Assembly (NCBI GenBank): GCA_027018975.1
Contig: JALUXN010000019.1
Coordinates: forward strand, 1-23,622
Origin: Mariprofundaceae bacterium
Lineage (GTDB): Bacteria > Pseudomonadota > Zetaproteobacteria > Mariprofundales > Mariprofundaceae
Direction: 5' to 3'
DNA length: 23,622 bases
Shown here: positions 14,968 to 22,231 of the stretch, piece after piece
Layout: each line of letters opens with the position of its first letter
Position numbering within the stretch: the stretch's first letter is position 1
Translations under genes and position numbers: made by a program
The notes under the pieces: model-generated
The model's input: only the letters and a program-made list of their open reading frames with translations
Told to the model about the DNA's origin: nothing
Database searches by the model: none

Positions 14968-15318
14968 ATGAACAACGATACCCAAGCATTTCAATCCTTT
15001 ACCGATGCCATCGTCGAGGCGCTGGAGGATAAAAAAGCACAAGATGTGATCATCCTCGATGTGCGTGGACGGTGTGATTTCGCCGATCGCTTTATTCTCG
15101 CCAGCGGCCGCAGTGATCGGCAGTTGAAGGCCTTGGCGCAGGCGGTCTCCGCGGTCGCACATGCGCACGATTACAGCGCCAAGATCGAGGGGCTGGACGC
15201 CTCAGAATGGCTGCTGGTCGATCTGGGCGATGTGGTGGTGCACCTGTTTCTGCCCGAGGTACGTGAGAGCTTTCAGCTGGAGCGGCTCTGGGCAACACCC
15301 AGCGGAGATGCTGCGTAG
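14968..15318 (+). CDS. rsfS: Ribosome silencing factor RsfS
   Basis: RsfS binds ribosomal protein uL14 and blocks subunit joining when nutrients are scarce. The 116-residue product shows the typical pattern: 'IVEALEDKKAQDVIILDVRG' region (14-33), 'FADRFILASGRSDRQLKALA' (38-57), and 'GLDASEWLLVDLGDVVVHLF' (75-94). ATG 14968 has AGGAG seven bases upstream, the best ribosome-binding site in this part of the operon. It follows nadD by nine bases and precedes rlmH by two. Confidence 0.96.
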   Translation: MNNDTQAFQSFTDAIVEALEDKKAQDVIILDVRGRCDFADRFILASGRSDRQLKALAQAVSAVAHAHDYSAKIEGLDASEWLLVDLGDVVVHLFLPEVRESFQLERLWATPSGDAA

Positions 15319-15320
15319 GC

Positions 15321-15770
15321 GTGCAGATTCGTCTGCTGGTGGTCGGACGGGGTGGCCGCGAACTGCGCGATTTTGAGGCGCGCTTTGTGGAACGGCTGCA
15401 CACCTTTGCCCGTTTTCAGATCATCGAACTGCCGGAGGGGCGCGGCAAGCAGGTCAATCAGCGCAAACAAGCGGAGGCGAAGCAGATCCTCAAGCAGGTG
15501 CGCACTCCCTTTATTCTCTTTGACGAACGCGGCACGCTCAACAGCAGCATGCAGTGGTCGGCGCACCTGCAGCAACAGCGCGGCGATGCGCAGCTCGATT
15601 TTGTTATCGGAGGGGCGAACGGCGTCGATGAGACGGTCCGTCGTGCCGCATCGGCAATCTGGAGCCTCTCCAAACTGACCCTGCCGCATCAACTGGCGCG
15701 GGCGCTGGTCGTGGAGCAGCTCTACCGCGCCTTCACTATTATTCAAGGCCACCCCTACCACCGCGCATGA
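15321..15770 (+). CDS. rlmH: 23S rRNA pseudouridine-1915 N3-methyltransferase RlmH
   Basis: RlmH is a SPOUT-class enzyme that methylates pseudouridine 1915 of 23S rRNA on the assembled ribosome. The 149-residue product has 'LFDERGTLNSS' (about 71-81), the SAM-binding 'FVIGGANGVDE' (about 94-104) and the C-terminal 'LTLPHQLARALVVEQLYRAF' with 'GHPYHR' that completes the knot. The start is GTG 15321, two bases after the rsfS stop. The stop overlaps the envC start (ATGA). Confidence 0.96.
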   Translation: MQIRLLVVGRGGRELRDFEARFVERLHTFARFQIIELPEGRGKQVNQRKQAEAKQILKQVRTPFILFDERGTLNSSMQWSAHLQQQRGDAQLDFVIGGANGVDETVRRAASAIWSLSKLTLPHQLARALVVEQLYRAFTIIQGHPYHRA

Positions 15771-16912
15771 AGAGGCTGGCGCTACTCCTCCTCACCCTAC
15801 TACTCGGCATCCCGCAGCTGTATGCCAGCAGTACACACGACACAGCGCAGCAGATTGCGCGCATTCAGCAGGAGCGCCACAAACTCGCCGCAGTCAAACG
15901 ACAGCTGGAACAGCAACTCGGGCAGATGAATCACGACATGCGCCGGCTCGATCGCGCACTGATCAAAGCGCGCCGTATCAGCCGCGCCGCCAATGCCAAG
16001 GTGCGCGCTGCCGATCGCAAACTGGCCAAGCTGCGCCAACAGTCATCCCGCCTGCAGCACGAAATCGATACACTCAAAGCATCTATTCTCCGCCAGGCGG
16101 TGGCTGCATGGCAGCAGAGTGCTCACAGCTCGCAATGGATGGGCATACTCACCGGTGTGCCGGTGAGCGATATTCCCCACCGCCGCTATCTGCTACAGCG
16201 CGTGATCGAGACTCAGGAGCAGGATCGCCAGCGCTATCTCGATGCCGTTGCCCAACTCAAACAGGTGACACAGGCGCTACAGCAGCAGCGTGATAAGCTC
16301 GAACAGCTACGCCGCGAGAAGCAGGCGGCCACCGATGCATTGCGTCAGAAAATGGTGCAGAAACGGCGTCTGGTGCGCAAACTGCGGCGCGACATTCACC
16401 GCCAGACCAAGCGCGACAACCAACTGGCCAAGCAGGAGCAGATGCTCAAACAGCTGCTCAACCATATCGATGAACAGCTGCTGCCGGTAGAACACCAACC
16501 GATCAGCGAGCAACATATCCGCGCCCGCAAAGGGCATCTCGAATGGCCGCTGAAGGGGCGCATTGTCGCCGCCTATCACAGTCGGCCGCGCGCCAGCATG
16601 CCGCGATTGAAGGGGGTGCAGATTCGGCCGAACAAAGCGGTCAAAACGGTGCGGGCGATGGCCGCCGGGCAAGTGCGTTATGCCGACTGGTTCGGCGGTT
16701 ATGGGCTGATGATGATTGTCGATTACGGCGATGGTGTACTGGGGGTCTATGCCCACAATGATGCGCTCTATAAACAGGTCGGCGACTGGATCGAAGCCGG
16801 TGAAGTGATCGCCGATGCCGGCAGTACCGGCTGGGTCAACAGTGTCACCCTCTACTTCGAGATGCGCGACCACGGTAAGGCCGTCAATCCTAAACGCTGG
16901 TGTCGGCGCTAA
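15767..16912 (+). CDS. envC: EnvC-like murein hydrolase activator with degenerate LytM domain
   Basis: EnvC is a periplasmic activator recruited by FtsEX that switches on division amidases. The 381-residue product has a signal peptide (1-20), a long coiled coil (about 22-240, rich in Q, R, K and L heptads, interrupted near 115-140), and a C-terminal LytM/M23 domain (about 258-378). The zinc ligands of active M23 peptidases are largely lost: the first His and Asp positions are L281 and Q285, and the HxH position reads T361-L-Y363. Only the 'YAH' histidine (H330) remains. The end, 'LYFEMRDHGKAVNPKRW', closely resembles E. coli EnvC. So it should be a non-catalytic activator. The ATG overlaps the rlmH stop (ATGA). 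It probably partners the AmiC-type amidase at 8335-9528. Confidence 0.92.
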   Translation: MKRLALLLLTLLLGIPQLYASSTHDTAQQIARIQQERHKLAAVKRQLEQQLGQMNHDMRRLDRALIKARRISRAANAKVRAADRKLAKLRQQSSRLQHEIDTLKASILRQAVAAWQQSAHSSQWMGILTGVPVSDIPHRRYLLQRVIETQEQDRQRYLDAVAQLKQVTQALQQQRDKLEQLRREKQAATDALRQKMVQKRRLVRKLRRDIHRQTKRDNQLAKQEQMLKQLLNHIDEQLLPVEHQPISEQHIRARKGHLEWPLKGRIVAAYHSRPRASMPRLKGVQIRPNKAVKTVRAMAAGQVRYADWFGGYGLMMIVDYGDGVLGVYAHNDALYKQVGDWIEAGEVIADAGSTGWVNSVTLYFEMRDHGKAVNPKRWCRR

Positions 16913-16991
16913 TCTGCTGGCATCCTCGCGGCTCCTGTGCACCGTGCATGCGGCGGTGATTCACATCCATTTCACACAATCCGGAGAGCAT

Positions 16992-18317
16992 ATGTCCACC
17001 ACTACACGTCGAATTTTACTCAGCCTGAGCGCGCTGGCGCTGATTCTCGCCACCATCGTCATCCTGCGACCCGATCAGGCAGTCACCAAAGCCGACGCCG
17101 CCACCGATTATCAGCAGCTGCAGAAGTTTTCGCGCGTCATGCAGATTGTGAAGCAGGCCTATGTCAAAGAGACCACCGATGAGCAGCTAATCGATGGCGC
17201 ATTGAGCGGCATGCTCGCCGGTCTCGACCCGCACTCCACCTATCTCGATAAAGAGATGTTCAAGCAGATGACGGTCGATACCACCGGCGAGTTCGGCGGC
17301 CTCGGCATCGAGATCTCCAAGGCTGAAGGCGGCATTCGCATTGTCTCGCCGATTGAAGACACCCCTGCCGACCGCGCCGGCATCAAGGCGGGCGACCTGA
17401 TTCTCAAGATCAACGACAAGCTGGCGCGCGATATGTCGCTGCCTGAGGCGGTCAAAATGATGCGCGGCAAGCCCGGCACCAGCATTGTACTGACCATCTT
17501 CCGCAAGGGGGCGGATGCGCCGTTGAAGGTGAAGATTGTCCGCGCTGTGATCAAGGTGAAATCGGTGAAAGGGGATGTGCTGGCACAGGGCTACGCCTAT
17601 CTGCGCATCACCCAGTTCCAGGAGCGCACCGCCAGCCTGCTCAAGGCGCAGATTGATGATCTGCGCAAGCGTGCCGGCGGCAAACTGCTCGGCGCCGTGC
17701 TCGATCTACGCAACAACCCCGGCGGCCTGCTCAATCAGGCAGTGAAGGTCTCCGATCTCTTTCTCGAAAAGGGAAATATTGTCAGCACCAAATCCCGCGC
17801 CGGCAAAAATCTCTCCTTCGATGCCCAGCCCGGCGATGCGCTCAACGGCGTGCCGCTGGTGGTGCTGATCAACAATGGTTCCGCCTCCGCCTCGGAGATT
17901 GTCAGTGGTGCGCTGCAGGATCATCACCGCGCCGTACTGGTCGGCACCAAGAGCTTCGGCAAGGGCTCCGTACAATCGGTGATTCCGCTCAACGATGGCA
18001 CCGCCATCAAAGTGACCACCGCGCTCTACTACACGCCGAGCGGCCGCTCCATTCAGGCCACCGGCATCGAACCGGATATCGAAGCGCCGCTGATTATCCA
18101 TAAAGATGGCGACGGCAAAGAGGTGAAGATGACCTCCGTCTCCGAGCGGGATCTGAAAGGGCATTTCGATAACGCCTCCAAGGTAGCACCCAACAAAGCA
18201 AGCGCCGGCGGCGAGAAGGCGAGTGCGGAGATGGAGAAACGGCTCAAAGTCGATACCCAGCTGCAGCGCGCCCTTGATCTACTCAAGGGGCTGCACGCCA
18301 TCGCCCAACAGGGGTAG
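16992..18317 (+). CDS. ctpA: C-terminal processing protease (S41 family, PDZ domain)
   Basis: This periplasmic serine protease trims or degrades proteins from their C-termini; relatives control peptidoglycan hydrolases. The 441-residue product has a signal anchor (about 7-25), an N-terminal helical part with 'LDPHSTYLD' (78-86), a PDZ domain (about 97-182, 'GGLGIEI' at 102-108) and the S41 core. The catalytic serine is S299 in 'NNGSASASEI' and the lysine is K324 in 'SFGKGSVQ', with the usual 25-residue spacing. Start ATG 16992 has GGAG six to seven bases upstream; the frame upstream overlaps envC and was not used. The conserved order envC-ctpA-deacetylase supports a cell-wall role. Confidence 0.95.
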   Translation: MSTTTRRILLSLSALALILATIVILRPDQAVTKADAATDYQQLQKFSRVMQIVKQAYVKETTDEQLIDGALSGMLAGLDPHSTYLDKEMFKQMTVDTTGEFGGLGIEISKAEGGIRIVSPIEDTPADRAGIKAGDLILKINDKLARDMSLPEAVKMMRGKPGTSIVLTIFRKGADAPLKVKIVRAVIKVKSVKGDVLAQGYAYLRITQFQERTASLLKAQIDDLRKRAGGKLLGAVLDLRNNPGGLLNQAVKVSDLFLEKGNIVSTKSRAGKNLSFDAQPGDALNGVPLVVLINNGSASASEIVSGALQDHHRAVLVGTKSFGKGSVQSVIPLNDGTAIKVTTALYYTPSGRSIQATGIEPDIEAPLIIHKDGDGKEVKMTSVSERDLKGHFDNASKVAPNKASAGGEKASAEMEKRLKVDTQLQRALDLLKGLHAIAQQG

Positions 18318-18358
18318 TGAAGTCACCCCAGCCACACATGCTCAACAGTTATGTATGG

Positions 18359-18393
18359 CGCGCTCACCCGCTGACAACCGCAGGGTGAGCGCG
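18359..18393. other. Perfect 11-base stem hairpin between ctpA and the deacetylase gene
   Basis: CGCGCTCACCC (18359-18369) and GGGTGAGCGCG (18383-18393) pair perfectly around a 13-base loop. No T tract follows, so it is not a standard terminator. It ends 24 bases before a GTG start that lacks a Shine-Dalgarno sequence. It could stabilise the upstream mRNA, attenuate read-through or control translation of the next gene. Confidence 0.6.
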
Positions 18394-18417
18394 GCCATGC
18401 CGACAGCGCACTGACCC

Positions 18418-19371
18418 GTGGCCAAGAAACGCAAAACCAAAGCCAAGTCGAACAAAAGCCGCTCCTTCTGGATCGGTCTGTCGCTCGGTGCGATCCTGAC
18501 CGCGCTCATCGCGCTGCTGGTCGTGAATGTGTTGCAGCAACCCCAACCACTGCCCCGACCACAACACGCCGCGAAACAAACAGCACATACCAAGCACGCC
18601 CACCGCACCGCACCAACACCGCCGCCAGTTGTCCACAAGGCGCCGGAGCGACAGCCGCAACCGGCCATCACCCGCGCACCACAAGCAGCGCACCCGGCGC
18701 GGCGCAACCATGGTCTGGCTCTGATTATCGACGATGTCGGCTACGATCTGCACGCCCTACGCCGACTGCTCCAGCTCTCCGTGCCGATCGCTATTTCCGT
18801 GCTGCCGGATGCGCCCTATGCCCGACAAGCGGCTGCCCTGACACAGCAATATGGTCAAACCCTGATGCTGCATCTGCCCATGCAGCCGGAAGATCCCTCG
18901 ATCCAAATGAGCCCTGCCTTTCTGCGCGAGCAGATGCAGAAAACAGAGCTGCAACAGACCTTTATCCATGATCTGGCCGCCGTGCCGGGCGCGATAGGGG
19001 TCAACAATCACATGGGCTCCAGACTCACCCAATCGCCCAAACATATGCGCTGGGTGATGGAGATGTGCCGTGATCGACAACTCTTTTTTGTCGATTCGCG
19101 CACCAGCTGGCACACTGTCGCGGCCAAACAGGCGCAGCAGATGGGGCTGGCGTGGGCAGAGCGAAAAGTATTTCTCGATCACGTGATGAGCCAAGCGTCC
19201 ATGCAGCAGGCGTGGGATAAGGTGCACCGCTGCCTCCGGCAAGGGTTACGCTGTGTGATCATTGCTCACCCGCGCCCGATGAGCGTCGCCTTTTTGGAGC
19301 AGGCCATCACACCGGCGGATGCGGCAGCGATGGTGTCGATCCAACAATTATTGCAGGGAGGAGATCGTTAA
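18418..19371 (+). CDS. Divergent polysaccharide deacetylase (YibQ/DUF610 family)
   Basis: The 317-residue product is a membrane-anchored periplasmic protein. Its order is a basic N-terminus, a transmembrane helix (about 17-40), a proline-, histidine- and glutamine-rich linker (about 41-98), then a NodB-like barrel of the divergent family. Motifs are 'LIIDDVGYD' (102-110), 'NNHMGSRLTQ' near 200, 'FFVDSRTS' near 222, 'FLDHV' near 258 and 'IIAHPRP' near 281. The family commonly follows envC and ctpA, but its substrate is not established. The GTG at 18418 is the only start that preserves the anchor; it has no Shine-Dalgarno sequence and follows a strong hairpin. Confidence 0.88.
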   Translation: MAKKRKTKAKSNKSRSFWIGLSLGAILTALIALLVVNVLQQPQPLPRPQHAAKQTAHTKHAHRTAPTPPPVVHKAPERQPQPAITRAPQAAHPARRNHGLALIIDDVGYDLHALRRLLQLSVPIAISVLPDAPYARQAAALTQQYGQTLMLHLPMQPEDPSIQMSPAFLREQMQKTELQQTFIHDLAAVPGAIGVNNHMGSRLTQSPKHMRWVMEMCRDRQLFFVDSRTSWHTVAAKQAQQMGLAWAERKVFLDHVMSQASMQQAWDKVHRCLRQGLRCVIIAHPRPMSVAFLEQAITPADAAAMVSIQQLLQGGDR

Positions 19372-19372
19372 T

Positions 19373-20386
19373 ATGCATCTGAAACAGTGGATAGAAGCGT
19401 GCATCATCTGCGCCACACTGCTGGCCACACCGGCAGCCTTCGCACAGAACCAGCCCCTACAGCAGGGCAGCCAAGCAGCCGATCAGCCGCTCGCAGAGAT
19501 TCAACAGCTCATCGATCAAGGCTACAAAGCCGAAGCGCAGCGCAAGCTGCAAGCGCTCCTGAAGCATGATGCCAAGCAGTATCAGGCGTGGTTTCTGCTC
19601 GGTGTCGTGGAGGCCGAGCAGCAGCACTATCCGAAAGCGGTGCACGCTTTCCGGCAGGTGGTCGCTCTGCAGCCGCAACTGGCCGAACCCCACAATAATC
19701 TGGCGGTCATTTTTGATGAACTGGGCGACTACACGGCCGCCATCGAGGAGCTGAAAGCTTCGCTGAAACTCAACCCCGACTATCTCACGGCGCGGCAAAA
19801 TATCGGTGATCTCTACATCAAACTGGCTGCCGATGCCTATCGTCAGGTGCTCGAACGCAGTGACCGACCGGAGCTGAGAGCGCGCTATGCACGCCTGTTG
19901 AAAGTGCGCGCCGAGGTGGAATCGAACCACCCTGCACCCACCCACCAGCCAAAGAAAACCGCCAAGGCGCAGCCTTCGCAGCGACACGCCGTGGCCGCCG
20001 CTGCACCAGAACCGGCCGCAAATCACAGCGCAACAGCAAGCCCGGAAGCGGCCATCAAGCAGGCGATCGAGGCGTGGCGAAAGGCGTGGAGCGAACAGCA
20101 GATCGATGCCTACTTTGCCGCCTATGCAGATGGTTTCAAAGGCAGAAAATTCCGCACTCGCGCCCGCTGGGAAGCCTATAAACGGCGCGTCATTCTGCAG
20201 CGTAAATATATCCATATCCGCATCGATCACCTGCACATCCGTCATGCCGCCCACGGCATCATCAAGGCCACATTCGTGCAGCACTACCGCTCCAACGCCT
20301 ACAACGGCGATGACCGCAAAGAGCTCTGGTTTGCCCGACAGCATGGCAGCTGGCGTATCACCCGCGAAATCACCCTGGCCAAATAG
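19373..20386 (+). CDS. Exported TPR protein with C-terminal NTF2-like (Cds6-type) domain
   Basis: The 337-residue product has a signal peptide ending near 'AFA' (about 24). Tetratricopeptide-type helical repeats follow (about 37-180), for example 'AWFLLGVVEAEQQHYPKAVHAF' in two halves near 71-92 and 'NNLAVIFDELGDYTAAIEEL' at 108-127. An Ala/Pro/His-rich linker spans about 183-223. The C-terminal domain (about 225-337) reads 'IKQAIEAWRKAWSEQQIDAY', 'SRARWEAYKRR'-like and 'ELWFARQHGSWRITRE'. That layout resembles the NTF2-like domain seen at the end of some L,D-transpeptidases and TPR proteins. It is likely a periplasmic scaffold; its partner is unknown. ATG 19373 has GGAGGAG about nine bases upstream, inside the end of the deacetylase gene. 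Confidence 0.75.
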   Translation: MHLKQWIEACIICATLLATPAAFAQNQPLQQGSQAADQPLAEIQQLIDQGYKAEAQRKLQALLKHDAKQYQAWFLLGVVEAEQQHYPKAVHAFRQVVALQPQLAEPHNNLAVIFDELGDYTAAIEELKASLKLNPDYLTARQNIGDLYIKLAADAYRQVLERSDRPELRARYARLLKVRAEVESNHPAPTHQPKKTAKAQPSQRHAVAAAAPEPAANHSATASPEAAIKQAIEAWRKAWSEQQIDAYFAAYADGFKGRKFRTRARWEAYKRRVILQRKYIHIRIDHLHIRHAAHGIIKATFVQHYRSNAYNGDDRKELWFARQHGSWRITREITLAK

Positions 20387-20398
20387 CATTCACGATGT

Positions 20399-20426
20399 TT
20401 GACAGTCATGCGGCCGACTCTATATT
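20399..20426 (+). promoter_or_regulatory. Strong sigma-70-type promoter before the exported-protein genes
   Basis: TTGACA (20399-20404) and TATATT (20421-20426) are 16 bases apart, a near-consensus promoter. It lies just after the TPR gene stop and 46 bases upstream of the ATG at 20473. It suggests that the genes from 20473 onward can be transcribed independently of the envC-ctpA string. Confidence 0.65.
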
Positions 20427-20472
20427 CATCGGTCGGCGACCTATTCGGTTGACCAACCATTGCGAGGGCTGC

Positions 20473-20844
20473 ATGCGCCGTTTGATCATCACTACCACCT
20501 TTGCGCTCGCTGTGTGCGGCTTTGCATGGCCGGCCTCGGCAGTGAGCGGGCTCGGTTTTCTGGCAGAATCTCCCATCGCCTACTTCACACCGGAAGATTC
20601 CCGCCTGCTCAAACAGACCCTGTTCGATCTGCTCGACAACCAAGCCGATGGCGCAACCGCCCGGTGGAAAAACCCCAACACAGGCCATCGTGGACGCATG
20701 CAGGTGTTGCGCAGCTTCCAGCATGATGGTCACCGCTGTCGCACCGTGCGCGCGCAAAACCATGCTGGCGGCAGACGTGGCCAAGCGCAATTTGATTTCT
20801 GTAAAATGGATCACGGCACATGGCGCATCGCCCACACCCAATAA
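20473..20844 (+). CDS. Exported surface-antigen-like protein (RT0821/Lpp0805 type)
   Basis: The 123-residue product has a signal peptide (1-23, ending 'WPASA'). The mature part reads 'LLKQTLFDLLDNQADGATARW' in two halves, then 'NPNTGHRGRMQVLRSFQ', 'CRTVRAQ' and 'FDFCKMDHGTWRIA'. This W-x-N-P-x-(S/T)-G pattern with two cysteines and a closing 'G-x-W' is typical of the C-terminal domain of the 17-kDa surface antigen/RT0821-Lpp0805 family. Here it stands alone, without the usual glycine zipper. C90 and C113 may form a disulfide. ATG 20473 has GAGG six bases upstream; longer in-frame starts overlap the promoter at 20399-20426. Function is unknown. Confidence 0.7.
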   Translation: MRRLIITTTFALAVCGFAWPASAVSGLGFLAESPIAYFTPEDSRLLKQTLFDLLDNQADGATARWKNPNTGHRGRMQVLRSFQHDGHRCRTVRAQNHAGGRRGQAQFDFCKMDHGTWRIAHTQ

Positions 20845-20875
20845 CCCTTATGTTTCATATCAATAGGAGTGCAGC

Positions 20876-21394
20876 ATGCATAAATCACGGAGAACCCTAG
20901 CCACCCTGCTGATCGGCAGCTTCATCGCCTGCGCCGCTCCAGCAGTCGGCGAGGCAAGCGAAACACAGACCGCACTGCATCAGGAGCTGCAGCTCACCGT
21001 GGCAATGCTCGAGCAGGAGCGTAAAGAGCTGATCGCCGAAAGCCTCCAGATGCCTGCCACTGCCACCGCATTCTGGCGAGTGTACAATGCCTACCGCAAA
21101 AAGATGCGCGCCATCGCAGATCGTCGCAGCAAGATTATCACCGAGTACGCCGATGCACTGTACAATCAGCACCTGCGCGACAAACAGATCACCAAGCTGC
21201 TCAACCGTTCGTTGAATGTTTTTCAAGATCAGATCAAGGTCAAAAAGGCCTTCGTACACAAGTTCAGCAAAGTGCTGACCGCCAGACAGATGGCACGATT
21301 TTATCAGGTTGATCAGCGTATCGATCTCTTAATCCAGGCGGAGATCGCCAAGCTGGTGCCACTGGTAGCGACGACACCGAAAGGAGCACAATGA
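20876..21394 (+). CDS. Exported all-helical protein, weakly Spy/CpxP-like
   Basis: The 172-residue product has a signal peptide (about 1-27) and a mature part predicted to be almost entirely helical and rich in charged residues and glutamine. 'LTARQMARFYQVDQRIDLLI' (135-154) recalls the LTxxQ-type motif of Spy/CpxP periplasmic chaperones, which supports only a tentative link. 'FWRVYNAYRKKM' in the middle is distinctive. ATG 20876 has GGAG six bases upstream. The stop overlaps the next gene, indicating co-expression with the glycine-zipper protein. Confidence 0.65.
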   Translation: MHKSRRTLATLLIGSFIACAAPAVGEASETQTALHQELQLTVAMLEQERKELIAESLQMPATATAFWRVYNAYRKKMRAIADRRSKIITEYADALYNQHLRDKQITKLLNRSLNVFQDQIKVKKAFVHKFSKVLTARQMARFYQVDQRIDLLIQAEIAKLVPLVATTPKGAQ

Positions 21395-21858
21395 TGAAAC
21401 AGAGCCTACTCGCAGCCACCATCGCCGCCGCCACCCTGTTCGCCGGCATCGCCCAAGCAGCGCCAATTGTCTTTCCCAGCAAAGGGCAGAGTCCGGCACA
21501 ACAGCAGAAAGATGAGGCGGACTGCCATATCTGGGCAGTGAACCGCACCGGCTTTGATCCGGGCTATGCAAGCAAACCACAGGTCAAACCCCAAGCGGCT
21601 GAAGGCGGCCTCTTCCGTGGCGCGGCCAAAGGTGCACTGGTCGGCGCAGCGATCGGCGCTATCTCCGGCGATACCGGTAAAGGCGCAGCAATCGGTGCCA
21701 TTGGCGCCGGTGCCGCCGGCCATTCACGGCGCCGCAACCAATACCGCCGCATGGCCGCCGAACAGCATGCACTCGAACAAGAACAGGCTCGCCAGCGTCA
21801 AGAGTACCAACGCGCCCGCGCCGCCTGTCTGGAAGGCAAGGGATATACGGTGAAATAG
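21394..21858 (+). CDS. Exported glycine-zipper protein
   Basis: The 154-residue product has a signal peptide ending 'AQAA' (about 22). It then has 'DEADCHIWAVNRTGFDP', a glycine zipper (about 70-110, repeated 'G-A-x-x-G-A' steps with 'GDTGKGAAIGAIGAGAAG'), an Arg/Gln/Glu-rich helix, and a final 'ARAACLEGKGYTVK'. The cysteine before the zipper and the C-terminal 'C-x-E-x-x-G-Y' recur in small exported glycine-zipper proteins of proteobacteria; the zipper probably inserts in or oligomerises at a membrane. Two adjacent ATGs exist (21391, 21394). The second is seven bases from AGGAG and was preferred; it overlaps the previous stop by one base. Confidence 0.75.
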   Translation: MKQSLLAATIAAATLFAGIAQAAPIVFPSKGQSPAQQQKDEADCHIWAVNRTGFDPGYASKPQVKPQAAEGGLFRGAAKGALVGAAIGAISGDTGKGAAIGAIGAGAAGHSRRRNQYRRMAAEQHALEQEQARQRQEYQRARAACLEGKGYTVK

Positions 21859-21874
21859 TGACGGGAGTGTGCAT

Positions 21875-22162
21875 TTGAACCCCACCATTGAAAACATGAT
21901 CGCCGCACCCGAACAGATGGCAACACTGATCGGGCGTCGGGTGCGCTACCAGCAACAGGAGTATGAAGTCACCGATCTACTGCCTGAGGAGGGGCTGTTG
22001 ATTATCTCCGCTGATCACAGCTCGGATGTACAGGAAGACAGCTACGGTCGCGCCAATCGTCTGGTACCAAAGCGGCACAACCTCAAGTACCGTGATGCCG
22101 ATGGCAGCCCAAGCGCCATCTGGGATGATCTCGCATTCCTCGACGACCCACTAACCGATTAA
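21875..22162 (+). CDS. Small soluble protein of unknown function
   Basis: The 95-residue product has no signal peptide and is acidic. It reads like a small beta-rich domain: 'LIGRRVRYQQQEYEVTDLLPEEGLLIISAD', then 'SYGRANRLVPKRHNLKYRDADGS'. The sense is of a protein that wraps a short basic strand pair, but no family is recognised. Starts considered were GTG 21869 and TTG 21875; TTG was chosen because GGGAG lies seven bases upstream, while it abuts the GTG. It is 16 bases after the glycine-zipper gene and may belong to the same transcript. Confidence 0.65.
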   Translation: MNPTIENMIAAPEQMATLIGRRVRYQQQEYEVTDLLPEEGLLIISADHSSDVQEDSYGRANRLVPKRHNLKYRDADGSPSAIWDDLAFLDDPLTD

Positions 22163-22187
22163 CAGGTAGTACTCCACCCGCACTCAT

Positions 22188-22199
22188 GCGCAATTGCGC
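22188..22199. other. 12-base perfect palindrome upstream of miaB
   Basis: GCGCAATTGCGC is a perfect 12-base palindrome in the 69-base gap before miaB. It could be a regulator site or a chance match. No clear -35/-10 pair accompanies it. Confidence 0.25.
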
Positions 22200-22231
22200 T
22201 TGCCAGAGACGCCCCCTAGCTTTGCCCGCCT

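Noticed and set aside
14176..15168. 330-residue minus-strand frame across plsC, nadD and rsfS
   Set aside because: It spans three well-supported plus-strand genes and has no similarity to a known protein.
18338..18388. 16-codon ORF running into the hairpin after ctpA, possible leader peptide
   Set aside because: There is no ribosome-binding site, no run of regulatory codons and no terminator, so an attenuation system is not supported.
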